Shown here piece by piece: positions 23,210 through 32,780 of a DNA stretch of 64,000 nt. Location: assembly GCA_002794735.1 (NCBI GenBank), contig NBAZ01000006.1:1364001-1428000 (forward strand). Reading direction: 5' to 3'. Both the position numbers and the translations under genes were made by a program. Below the pieces are notes generated by a model. It was not told the origin of the DNA. It saw only the letters and a program-made list of their open reading frames with translations, and made no database searches. The DNA comes from Pyrrhoderma lamaoense (lineage: Eukaryota; Basidiomycota; Agaricomycetes; Hymenochaetales; Hymenochaetaceae). Every line of letters begins with the position of its first letter. The first letter of the stretch is position 1.

Positions 23210-23871
23210 ATGTCATTCCGCACTAACGAGTTCCCACTCCTCTCCTCGAGTACAGAATCCGAAAGGAGACGGAGAGACCAACCAAGTAGTAACAGGAGAG
23301 CTACACCTTCTAGTACGAGTAGTAGCCCACTAACCAAGACGGAGGCTGATCCTATACCAATAAAGGGGTCGTCTCAGCCTTTAGCAAGCAGAGGTAGAGG
23401 TTCTCCGATGCCGAGCAGAGCGATATTCGAGCCTAATGGGGACTCGTCGGATGAGTCGAGTAGTCTTTCGTCGTCTGCCGCGAGCACAGACGTAAAACCC
23501 ACACCGTTCGGGACGTTAAGAGAAAGAATCAAGAAAGCCAGGGAGGTCGAGAAAGCTGCTGCTGCTACTGCTAAGAAACAAACAAGCACAGGAGAGCACT
23601 CGCCTTCATTGTCTTCACCCACCAGCAGTTCGACTTCGAACGTTGGGGAGCGGGACTTCGGAAGAGTGATCCAGTCGTTCTCAAGTCTCTATTAACACGA
23701 GAGTTGGAGAAGAAGAAGATGGAGGAAGCGCAGAGAGGTTCTCAGTCATCACAGCCTCAGGCACAAACAGCAACAGCACTAGCAGCAGCACCGACGTTAC
23801 AGCGTGCTAGAAAAATTAGATTTAAGGGTGAGCCGGGTACTACCTCCAGCACGACAGAAAAGAAACAGTAG
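23210..23871 (+). CDS. Ser-rich low-complexity protein S, left-arm copy (one frame slip)
   Basis: Start at 23210 (MSFRTNEFPLLSSSTES). About 220 aa, rich in Ser, Thr and Pro, with a short basic/coiled-coil segment (PFGTLRERIKKAREVEKAAA) and a C-terminal helix (LLTRELEKKK) ending TLQRARKIRFKGE..STTEKKQ. It is probably intrinsically disordered; no domain recognised. A G-run near 23,645 has four bases here and five in the right arm (GTTGGGGGAGC), so this copy is frameshifted while the other is open. Expression and function unknown. Confidence 0.55.
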
Positions 23872-24793
23872 GGTAACCCATGTTGTATGAGATGAATATC
23901 TTTTTTCGTCGACGTCCGATTCCTGTAAGAAATATAAAAGAAAATAAAAGAAAAGAAAAGAAAAGAAAGAAAGAACTTTCTGTAGTTGATTGTTACTCTT
24001 TCTTGAACTTTTTTATTTGTGTACTTAGACAGGTTCCTGAATAGTGGTGTACAAATAAAAAGTAAACTTGAATAATACAATCATAATAATAGTTCCGTGT
24101 AAACATGCCTCCAAAATAAAGAAGAGAACCCGCAAGGGGGGAGAAGAGCGTTACAACAAGAGCAAAACTAGACATTGCTTACATTGTTTTATGATTTCCG
24201 TATCTACACTGCTCCAAAACTATCATCACAATATCCATCAGTAACCTACCTTGCACTTCTCCCTCTCATTATTTCCTTGCGTACAGACACAAACAACATC
24301 AGCATCAACACCACCGACGTCACAACATTCTAGGAGAATCAGTTTTAAAGTTGAACCAGTACTACTACAACTGATACAATGATACTAGTAATCCTACGAT
24401 ATGTGAACTGGAGGGGAAGATATAGTTGGCAACAGAAGAGACACACGACTCTAAGCAGTATCACAGAACATCAGGCTATGCGTTGCTCACATCGTCGTAT
24501 GTCATACGTATCTACACTGCTCGAAAATGAATACCATTTACCATAAGCAGCTTACTTTGTATCTCTTCCTCTCGTTTTGCACTCAAACTAATATGTGTTA
24601 TGTGAGCAAAGTATCTATATCATTCTACTTTTCTTATTTGTTATATATGCTCTCTTGGATAAGTAGATTGATCCGTGATCCGTGACATCTGGTCCTACGT
24701 CTGGACTCTAAATTATCCCTTTCTCCAATTGTGAGATTAAGAGTAAAAAATACTAAGGCATAGATAGTAGCAAGCTCACCCCCGGACATTAAC
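23872..24793. other. Arm DNA between S and P1
   Basis: AT-rich, with a purine-rich (GAAAA)n-like stretch near 23,940-23,970. Between 24,180 and 24,540 two similar passages (around CGTATCTACACTGCTC) suggest an old local duplication. No gene seen. The right arm counterpart is 52,656-53,580. Confidence 0.45.
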
Positions 24794-25680
24794 ATGATTC
24801 GAGATCAAACCCATAAAACCACTGTCCCATCTTGCTCAGAACCTGCACCAGTCCCCAAACGTCCCACAAATCAAGAAACAAAACCGATAGCTGAGACAAA
24901 ATCCAAACAAGCAACAGGAACCCAAGAAATCCGACGCTCTACCCATACCAAAGGACCCGCTAAAGAGAAGCAAAATCCAGACAAACCTACTAAATTTGAG
25001 ATATATAGACCTGTGGAATTCAAACCGAGGTCTACTGTAAGTCTCTTAACGTCTGAGATAAAAAGATTGGGTATGGCTCCAATCCCTAGGTATAGGTCAA
25101 TGCAAGAAGTTGTACTTAGAGGCTTTGGTCAAAACTGGAGACCCGTCACGACTAACTACCCAGATAGAGAGGTAGTAAGCCTCGCCAAATGTGAGTCAGA
25201 AATAATTTGTATCTCGAGAGAAAGTTGTTTTGAAAAGCCATTGACTATCGCTTATATCACTCTTCCTCGTCCATTTGAAAAAACATATCGAAACACTAGT
25301 TATTGCGAGTAACAACCTTGGTAGAATCGTTGTATACGTAGCGGAGGTAACGGATAACATCGGAGAACTTCCTAAGCGAATTAGAGATAAACTGAGGGAA
25401 GAACTGACTCAGAAGAGGTTTCTTTGGAAATTAGTTTTCATGTGTAAGCCATATATTCTTCTTCTCTACTCTTTTATGTCTTACTATATATCATCGTGAC
25501 GACCATATACTCATAATACTCTCTCTACTAAAAAATATTGCACCAGGTAAGAGAGATAGAGATATAATACATCTTGATCTCTTAAGTGGTATGAGGAAGT
25601 TCTTGACCTCCCAGATAATTGGAAGAAAAGAAGAAGATTTTGAACTGAATTCAGCTCTTTACGTTCCACCTGTGTGGTGA
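24794..25680 (+). CDS. P1, member of a paralogous family of unknown function (left arm)
   Basis: I do not recognise the family. Exon 1 starts at 24794 (MIRDQTHKTTVPSCSEPAPV), is disordered and charged, then reads STVSLLTSEIKRLGMAPIPR and FGQNWRPVTTNYPDREVVSLAK. Intron 1 (GTGAGTCAG..CACTAG) joins to FIASNNLGRIVVYVAEVTDN and LPKRIRDKLREELTQ, ending KLVFM. Intron 2 (GTAAGCC..CACCAG) leads to CKRDRDIIHLDLLSGMRKF, and the protein ends YVPPVW with TGA at 25678-25680. Intron positions and phases equal those of P2, 0.6 kb downstream in the same orientation. Conserved points are NW..VTT..PD, AK, V..EV, LP, KLR.E, FMC and K.D..I..D.L..M..FL. Small soluble protein, possibly helical in its second half. 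Confidence 0.6.
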
Positions 25681-26291
25681 GGCCATCAAAACAAATTTTT
25701 TAATAGTTGTTTTTTGGCTAGTGTAGATATAATTGACTGAATAGACAGACATACAAACAGTAATACATCTGGATCAATCAATCGCAAAGGTCTAGTACAA
25801 TACATAACATCATCTATCAAATCAGACTATTTGTCTATATCGGGAATCTTTCGTCAGATACGCTATATTCTTTTCTCCCTACATCAACCCCCTCTTCCGG
25901 CTTTTCGTCATGTTAATTTACAACTCAATATGCGGCACCGTACGTAAAATTCCAATGACTTTCTCGTTAGTATCCGAGAGTGTATTCTAACTTTGCACCG
26001 TTCCGCCAGTCATCTGACCTAACTAGCAGCCAATGATACAACGCAAACACAAATAATTCGATACAAGGAACATTGCTCTCAATTCAAGTTTTTCCTTCTT
26101 CTTTTTCCTGGATATCACTAAAGCTAGCAAATAGACAAGGAGAGGATTTGTAAACTGGCTTACGAGATCTGAGCTTAAATACCCTGTAAAGAATAGAAAT
26201 TGGCTCTCTTTCGCTTTAGCTATTGCAGTATAAAGCGTAACTCTTTTTTGGCATAAACTGTCAGTCTATCGTCATCTAGCAAAACAGAAAT
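25681..26291. other. P1-P2 intergenic region
   Basis: About 0.6 kb of AT-rich DNA, matched in the right arm (51,159-51,769). It probably contains the P2 promoter; no gene seen. Confidence 0.5.
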
Positions 26292-27034
26292 ATGGAGAAA
26301 GCTAAAGCAACTCCTATCCCTGCACGAAGGAAACAAAGCTCGTCTACTAGCGCGAGCAACCCCCATCATGTAGACTCGGGTAAATTCATGGCTTCAAACA
26401 ACCCTAAGCAAGTGAGCACACCACCACCAAAACAACAAGAACCCGCCAGAATTATAAGATCATCAACTTATTCTGATAACCGCCAATCTCCCAGAAGACA
26501 AGATTTTGAGCGTGTACAGATAAAGAGATCATCTACTTATAGTCTTTTGACTAGAAAGTTACAGGATCAGGGTATCTGTAATGATAATCGCGGACATTCC
26601 TCGGTACCTTCTAGTCCAGTGACTATTCCCATTCAAGACAAGGTCGTAAATTCATGGGTCCCACAAACTGAGAAGGTATTATGTGATCGGAACTGGTCGG
26701 TCGTCACAACAAAGCATCCTGACCAAGGGATAGCTAATGTAGCTAAAGGTAAATTAGTGATTAAACCATAAACCTATTATAAGTTGTCTGACGGAGTAGC
26801 GAACCATCCTCCATGAACGGTGATCAGTTATCGATGCCAATAAGCTTGATGATTTGGAGGTACTTGTACACGAAGTCGAAGTCATGAAAAAGCTCCCAAT
26901 GCCTCTTGTACAAAAACTAAGGGCTGAAGTGAATGCACGTGGGAATGGCAAGCAGCTACTCTTCATGTGTGAGTATTAATCTCTACTTACTCTTGCTATA
27001 ACTCTGACTCTGATCTCCTACAGTCCCCGAGTAG
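26292..27034 (+). CDS. P2, paralogue of P1, left-arm copy with chimeric 3' end
   Basis: Exon 1 starts at 26292 (MEKAKATPIPARRKQSSSTS), a basic disordered region, then STYSLLTRKLQDQG and CDRNWSVVTTKHPDQGIANV. Intron 1 (GTAAATTAG..GATCAG) joins to VIDANKLDDLEVLVHEVEVM, LPMPLVQKLRAEVNARGNG and QLLFM. Intron 2 starts GTGAGTATT, but from about 27,005 onward the DNA is no longer the arm sequence. It is a block otherwise found at 61.4-61.5 and 32.1 kb, which by chance supplies a CAG acceptor and a three-residue end (FPE, TAG 27032-27034). The right-arm copy keeps a C-terminal exon of about 50 residues, so this copy is truncated by the rearrangement border. Confidence 0.6.
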
Positions 27035-27720
27035 TCTTCCGGAGATGGAGTTGAGTCACTAGATTTTTGGTGTATTCTGCGATCCACATACTCAATTTAA
27101 ATTTCAACACCTCAAAAAATTCCATGCAACCTTAGAATATCTTAAGAAACATTCATGTAAATATGTGATGAAATGGGTTTATCCATTGCAAGATCGTGTT
27201 ACTGAGACAAAGATGATCGATGATGCTGGAGGGGTGTTAGAGGAAGTGGACAACGAGGAAGACCCCGTAAAGCTTGCTAATTGTATCCCTAGGTATTTCT
27301 TCACGGGGATGTGAAGGATAGAGATAAACGAATTCAATCACTCGGATTATTGGATTCGAACGTCTTGATCCAGAGTATACATTAACTGATGTAGAATTAT
27401 TCAAGGAAGCTATTCGCCATATCGTACTAGGTGCGTAATCATGTCTTTGTAGAGTATGCGAACACTCCGTCTGGCAAGCTTGACATTCAAATGCTAGTCA
27501 GACCAGGATTGTATTTCTTATGTGCCTAGAAAAGAAAGTCTTAGTCAAAGTAAATCTTGAAGACAACAATTGGGCGATGTGAGCCCGACTTGGGTCGAGC
27601 TTCCGCTTGTTTACTGAACAGCAGCTACACAGAAGAGAGAGATGGATAGTTACACATAAAATTACATGAGATGATGAACAAAAGACTGAATCTATGAATT
27701 AGATAGAGACAAAACTACAT
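27010..27720 (+). repeat. Duplicated block D1, left copy
   Basis: Begins with the GATCTCCTACAGTC and GGAGATGGAGTTGAGTCAC stretch, includes FunK1 fragment G, and runs to the 3' flank of F3 (CGGAAGCTCG-type passage near 27,600). The reverse complement is at about 60,796-61,480, beyond kinase F4. Confidence 0.75.
27160..27440 (+). pseudogene. FunK1 fragment G
   Basis: End-of-exon-2 piece in + orientation: VMKWVYPLQDRVTETKMIDD, GVLEEVDNEEDPVKLANCIP, RYFFTG, then a frame break and the GTGCGTAATCATG donor near 27,431. No other exon. It is mirrored by G' at 61,075-61,375. Confidence 0.75.
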
Positions 27721-30059
27721 CATCAGTATTGATAATATTTCATTGTCAGTAACATGTCCACCCAAAGTCGTATTGTCAAATCCAGTACGTTGAGGTAGAT
27801 GTCCTATTGTCCGTTGGGACGCGCTGGGTCCGAGAATCTTGGCTATTCTTACACTAGTCTTGAGATTACTAGTATTATTTCGGTCATTTCACTCGAAGCA
27901 TCCGTCCGAGCACGGTAACCCATTCTGAACAAGGTACGCAACGGATCAATCCATGACTTGACTAGGGGTCTGAATTGTTCTGGAAACTCCATCTCGTCCA
28001 AAACCATGCGATCTACAAAATGCATCTTAGCTCTGAATGCGTTATATCGTTTGCTGAAGACCAATTTTCCCAATCATTGGCTTTGGGGTGCCTCTTCTCC
28101 TTAGGAAGTAACCCTCCAGCTGAGTATGCAGCACAAATCCAGTACAGAACATAAAGTAGTGACTCATAGTCGAATCGAACCATATGAACCGGTGGATTGA
28201 CCACATGGAGATCGATAGACATGAATGGCCTCGTACCTGTCCGCATTCCAACATGGTCAGGCCTCGATTCAGTCTCTCGAGTTGATGCAACATCCCAGTC
28301 GTTCAGTACTCCTTGTACCGATCCATCATTAAGACGTCGAACCATGAGATTGTTGATACTGATGTCACGATGCTTTATTCCTAATTCGCTTGCTCCCAAG
28401 AAATGTATAGCTATCCAATTTTCAGTTTTCTATTCCCTCATGAAAAGACATTATTACGCACCTACTGCAATTTGGCTGATAGCTTCCTTGAATAATTCTA
28501 CATCAGTCAACGTATACACTGGATCAAGACGTTCGAAGACAATAAACCGTGAGATGCGCTTCTCTTCGACTCCTACAAATGCTTCGAGTCGTCTATCTTT
28601 ATCCTTCACATCCCCCGTGAAGAAGTACCTGGGAAGACAATTAGCATACTTTACGGGGTCTTCCTCGTTGTCCACTTCCTCATTGTCCACTTCCTCTAAC
28701 ACCCCTCGAGCATCATCGATCATCTTCGTCTCAGTAACACGATCCGCAATGGATAATACCATTTCATCACATGTCGCCACTCGCTCGGGTCGTCATATGT
28801 ATTCTTCAGCTCCAAGTCCGATATCTCTTCAGGTTGAACAAGTCTCACCCTGCCGTCTTGCATCTGCCGTGTCTTCACCGCGTACACCCGAGTACCCTTC
28901 CCAACAATATCTCGAGCCCGAACGTCCATAACGTTCTTCCCAAGAATGAATGACACCTTCTCATCTCCAATATCGATGTCCTTCATTTTCCTTATAGTAA
29001 GTGTTTTGAGCTTAGGTTCCGTAGCTGTATTCTGATTCGATGTATCGACTGTCGCATCGTTCGGTGTATCTTCAGCTGTGTCAGCAGGCGTCGGATCGTC
29101 TGTAGGACTCTCCTGCTTTACTTCCCACTGAATATTTTCGACCTCCGCAAATGATCCAAAGCGAGCTGCGACTAGATCATTATACACCTTCAGCAGGTAG
29201 ATGAACCGGTACTGGTCCTTGACGAAGTCGAGTGGTGGTGAGCATACGATCCCCTCGCGGTCGACGTAGTAGATCCAGAGAAGTCTGCTCGAGACAAAGA
29301 AGTGGATCACGTGTCGCCTCGTGATGTTCGCCGACATGTGATCACACATATATCTCGCAATCTGTGTCTCTCCCTTCTTCGTCGTTGTCGCCGATGGTAC
29401 ATCGGGTGTATGCGGCGTGGAGGTGGCAGACTGAGCGTTCTCTTGTCTCGCCTCCTCAGGCGCTTCACGACGTTTCCCAGACTGACTTGGGTCACCGTCT
29501 TGAGCCTGCGAGCTAGCCCCTGATGTGCGCCCCCGCCTCTGGCTCCCCTTTTATATATTGTTTCTTGCTTGCTCCATCATTCACCTGATATGGGGGTACA
29601 ACTTGAGCAAATTCGGGTCATTACGTACCAGTTCCACGCTTGGACTTATCCTTGACACTGTGCGTAGGATCGAATTTGCCAGGTTAATAAATCTAGGATA
29701 ATGGGGAACCTTCCTGAGGGTGTTTCCCCCCGTAATCGCAAAAGGCCTGCAAGACATCCGTCTCCTTAAGAGCTGTCTTAATCAAACGGACATTTGTAGG
29801 ATTGCTGATGTTTTCAGACAGGCTCGAGGCACTTCCACCCGCAGCAATGCTCTGCATAGCCATTACAAATCTGTCGATTGTTTCAACGCGTATGACATTG
29901 GCTATGTCGTGCTGTAGATGCTCGTCGATTACCTCACTTGTGTTCTTGGACCCCATTGGATCTTCACCGGGCCTTTCAGTTCCAGGTGACAGTAGCAGGG
30001 CCACATCTCAGAGGTGTCGAAGTTTGTATTGGTTCAGTTGCCATGTTTGGGTGTGACAT
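27715..30059 (-). pseudogene. FunK1 kinase F3, internally deleted and frameshifted
   Basis: Has a start (30059, MSHPNM) but the shared 14-base deletion near 29,985 shifts exon 1. A large deletion near 29,580-29,600 removes the rest of exon 1, including the KPDF..EFK nuclease-like signature, and joins directly into exon 2. Exon 2 is well preserved (IVGKGTRVYAVKT, RLVQPEEISDLELKNTYDDP) but a base is lost near 28,743, where CATTGCGGATC replaces the GAGATC form. Exon 3 keeps HRDISINNLMVRRL and DWDVAS and is broken near 28,050 and 27,880. Its 3' end (RTIGHLPQRT-like, stop 27717-27715) defines a subtype shared with F4. Confidence 0.83.
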
Positions 30060-30186
30060 AGTGATAGATACGAGCTAAGATGATACAGTGGTTGGAACAG
30101 GGAGAGAGTATAGATGAGATGAGGTAGTCGACCGAGAGGGAAGGAGAGGGGTATTTTTAAATTGTACGCAGGCTGCTTACATCTGG

Positions 30187-30540
30187 ATGGTTTGTGATGG
30201 CAACCTTAGATTGAGACATGTGCTTCATAACTTCAGGGTATGGCAGAATGGGAAGGTCGAGTATTCCCGGCTAGTGTTGACAAGCAGAAGCCCGCACAGT
30301 CATTTTTATCGATGGGATCATGAACTAAAGTTCACCGAGCGTAACTTCTCAATAATAACTAATTACTACTGTTCTCATGTTCAGAAGATGGGACTATCTT
30401 TTACTGGAACCTCAAAGAGGAAAAATCTTTCGAGATATTATCCTAACAAAGTACGCCCAGTAGCACAGCATCAGAAGATAGAGAATATAAGTTGTTTATA
30501 TGATCATGTTTTCTGTGAGTCGATCAGTGGGGTTCAATAG
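30187..30540 (+). other. Conserved open frame U1, intact copy
   Basis: 117-codon frame (start MVCDGNLRLRHVLHNF, WDHELKFTERNFSIITNYYC, end YDHVFCESISGVQ), divergent from F3. Related copies sit in the same position next to F2 (frame broken) and F4 (57,645-57,974, open but without the first ATG). Three linked copies show that U1 and the FunK1 promoter travel as one unit. Whether it is translated is unknown; no domain recognised. Confidence 0.4.
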
Positions 30541-30925
30541 AAGTACTTGCTTGACATAGTGGGTAGGATCGTGAAAGAACGAGTCAAACTTAGAGTCTGC
30601 ATTCGTTGCATCTGGGACTGGGAAAATAGCACTTGTCGATGCACCAGCAAAAGAAGATGCTTCAAATGATCGTGACCTTATTACGGACCGCCGTTCGTAA
30701 TTCCAGAAGATAGAGCCGTTGATTTGAAGAAACGGTAAGATATTTACGAAAATCAGAGCCTTAAGATCCTTAAGCATGACCTTGACCTCGACCTAGCATC
30801 TGAGATATTAACCGTGGCCGATGGACAGGCTCATTATCGCATACCTTGCAACATTTATACTGGACAAGACTGAACGTGCCTACTCCCTGACTCTTCGGCC
30901 TGGTATCAAGGAGTCCACCAGTTGC
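30541..30925. other. Spacer between U1 and hydrolase relic E2
   Basis: No homologous partner in the window was noticed. A 93-codon minus-strand frame (30,496-30,777) has no support. Nothing else seen. Confidence 0.4.
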
Positions 30926-30929
30926 TTGC

Positions 30930-31860
30930 ATGTTGGATTTACGAGCCCCTCATTGGTCTGAGGGGTATCATAAACCTGTGTTTGTCAGGTACCCCGGAGG
31001 TTATTAACGTGCATCTTTAGAAGTTGAAAGGCTGGGGAGGTACCGGGTGTTGTGTCGAATGCTAGGATACATGATGGGGGTCCGAGGATGACCTTGGCTC
31101 TCTCGTTAGTTCATAATGGGTTGTTCACTAAGCAGTTGGAAGCTGGGGCGGCATCTGAGGAGATAAGGGAGTTGGAGTTGCATGCAGAGGATCAAGTGGC
31201 TAATTTTTGGAGCTACGCTGCCCCCCCTTCTGTTGTTCATACATGGGTTTGATGATTCAGCCGTACAGTACCTGTTTCTGGGACGGATGAGCTTGTGGAG
31301 TTGTTGAAGGAGGAAGAAGGCCCGTTGAGGGAGAACAGGTCAAGCCAAATTAGGAAGGTGATTTTCACTGACTCATTTTATAATGTGAATACAAATTAAA
31401 TTTAATATTAAAACATCTATTTTTTTGAATAGAATCGTATAAAAGGATCAAAGACTCATCTCTGAAAAGTTTGAGATAGCGTTATGAATCTAGAAGAATA
31501 AATTTTGATGAAATTGTATGTAGTGTTCGAAGTTTACTGAGAGTGAGAGGGTCTTCGCGTTTAGTCATCTAATAACTCATTAAAAACGCGTCCGTTACGC
31601 GTCATGTTTTGTACGATTAAAGATATTATTTTAGGCTACAATCCTACGAATGTTTAGCTAGAAATACGAAGTAGAAAGTTATTTATTGAAAAATGAATGA
31701 GAAGAAAAAAATTCGGTGACTTGAACTAAGACACCGAAATCGCGAGTACTTATGACCGGCGTCTGTACGATGCTTCAGTGAAGGATGTAGAGTGGGTGAA
31801 GGAATTGGTTACCCGTTTGTTGGGGATACTGGGTAAATTGAGTCGTGACTTTACTGTGTA
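30930..31860 (+). pseudogene. Hydrolase relic E2, interrupted by an insertion
   Basis: Starts abruptly at the equivalent of E1 position 15,112 (LDLRAPHWSEGYHKPVF), continues with SNARIHDGGPRMTLALSLVH and the acid-residue region, then is interrupted at 31,331-31,768. Beyond the insertion the E1 3' end resumes (DASVKDVEWVKELV, to 31,860). The nucleophile exon is absent. The His-containing segment was lost at the insertion site. E3 shares the same structure. Confidence 0.82.
31331..31768 (+). mobile_element. Short non-autonomous insertion element-like sequence, copy 1
   Basis: About 438 bp of AT-rich DNA present in E2 and, inverted, in E3, but absent from E1, where about 60 bp of hydrolase sequence occupies the site. 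It contains no open frame of note, two ACGCGT motifs (31,586-31,591 and 31,597-31,602) and, near its right end (about 31,710-31,740), an imperfect hairpin that is perfect in copy 2. No terminal inverted repeat or target-site duplication is evident, and Helitron-type CTRR ends were not found. Insertion class unknown. Confidence 0.5.
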
Positions 31861-32150
31861 CTTCTACATTGGAAAACATGTGCAAAAGATCGATATTAAG
31901 TTAAATAGTTAAATGGTTATTTTCGATCTTTGATATCAGTCTAAAAGCACGTTGTGCTCACACGACCTCCATGCACTTGTAAGAGAGAAGACGCGCTAAT
32001 GTGAATAGAAGAAGAAGGGGGGGATAAATCATGGGTTCTTAATTCCGACCTGTATCTCTTGATCTCCTACAGTCCTTAAGATGGGGGATAGCACGTTACA
32101 TAATTACCATACCCGGAGTAGTCTTCTGGAGATGGAGTTGAGTCATGCAT

Positions 32151-32693
32151 TGCTTAGCCAAAAACAAGATTAATAGGAACAAATAAAGTACCGATATGAA
32201 ATACATACGCGCTTACCTAATTTAATATTAAAGTTTCATTATGTAATGCGTATCTCGCATAGATATGAAATTAGCACTTTGACTTATTGTCCTTTTTTGT
32301 TGATATACAACACCCATAATTAATCCTGGTTGGTATCAAGACTAGGCCTAATTAAAACTGGGTTGTATTTGTCACCGACTAGTGAACAATAGCTGAGGGG
32401 GGTTGAGGGGGAAAGTTCGAGAGCATAATAAGAAGCGGTATCAAATCGCAGGATGGTTATTCGAGCGCATGAGAGCGTGTAAGAAGAGATATGAAGAGGG
32501 TGGATAGCTGAGAGGCAGAAAAGACCCGAAGAGCTCCGTTGAGGGTGGCCTCATGCCCTACATGCGGAGAACAACGCGGAGACCTAGCGCAGTCCGCGTT
32601 ATTCCTTAGCGTTCCTGACACACTCTACTCTCTTCATTTCCAATTTGGTCCACCTTTTTTTTTCCAATATCCGATATAATCTACTATTTGACG
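32151..32693. other. Island border and upstream region of the Ser/Arg-rich gene
   Basis: AT-rich to 32,400, then purine-rich DNA and a GC-richer leader (around GAGAACAACGCGGAGACC). No gene seen; presumed promoter and 5' UTR of the next gene. Confidence 0.4.
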
Positions 32694-32780
32694 ATGCCTT
32701 TCCAATCTCTTCCCTCCGTCTCTTTCTCTCCGTTCATTGGGTGTTATCTACCCATCTCCCTCCCACCCCCGTCTTGGATC

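Larger units (their letters stand above)
16589..27005. repeat. Left arm of large inverted repeat
   Basis: About 10.4 kb whose reverse complement is found at 50,455-60,795 with the same order of elements: FunK1, the U1, U2 and U3 open frames, a degenerate FunK1, S, P1, P2. Matching is clear in coding and non-coding parts alike, for example around TGTACATGTACATAC near 22,670 and the GTTTTTCTGCCGGCC-like stretch near 22,535. Indels and substitutions are scattered throughout, so the arms are not an identical assembly echo. The inner border is in the second intron of P2, near 27,005. Confidence 0.88.
30930..32150 (+). repeat. Duplicated block D2, left copy
   Basis: E2, its insertion and downstream flank up to the GGAGATGGAGTTGAGTCA stretch near 32,143. 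Reverse complement at about 61,440-62,555, where it lies next to block D1; on the left the two blocks are separated by F3. Confidence 0.75.

Noticed and set aside
31331..31768. Classification of the insertion as a Helitron
   Set aside because: A hairpin is present near one end but I find no TC start or CTRR end at the borders and no A/T target site.
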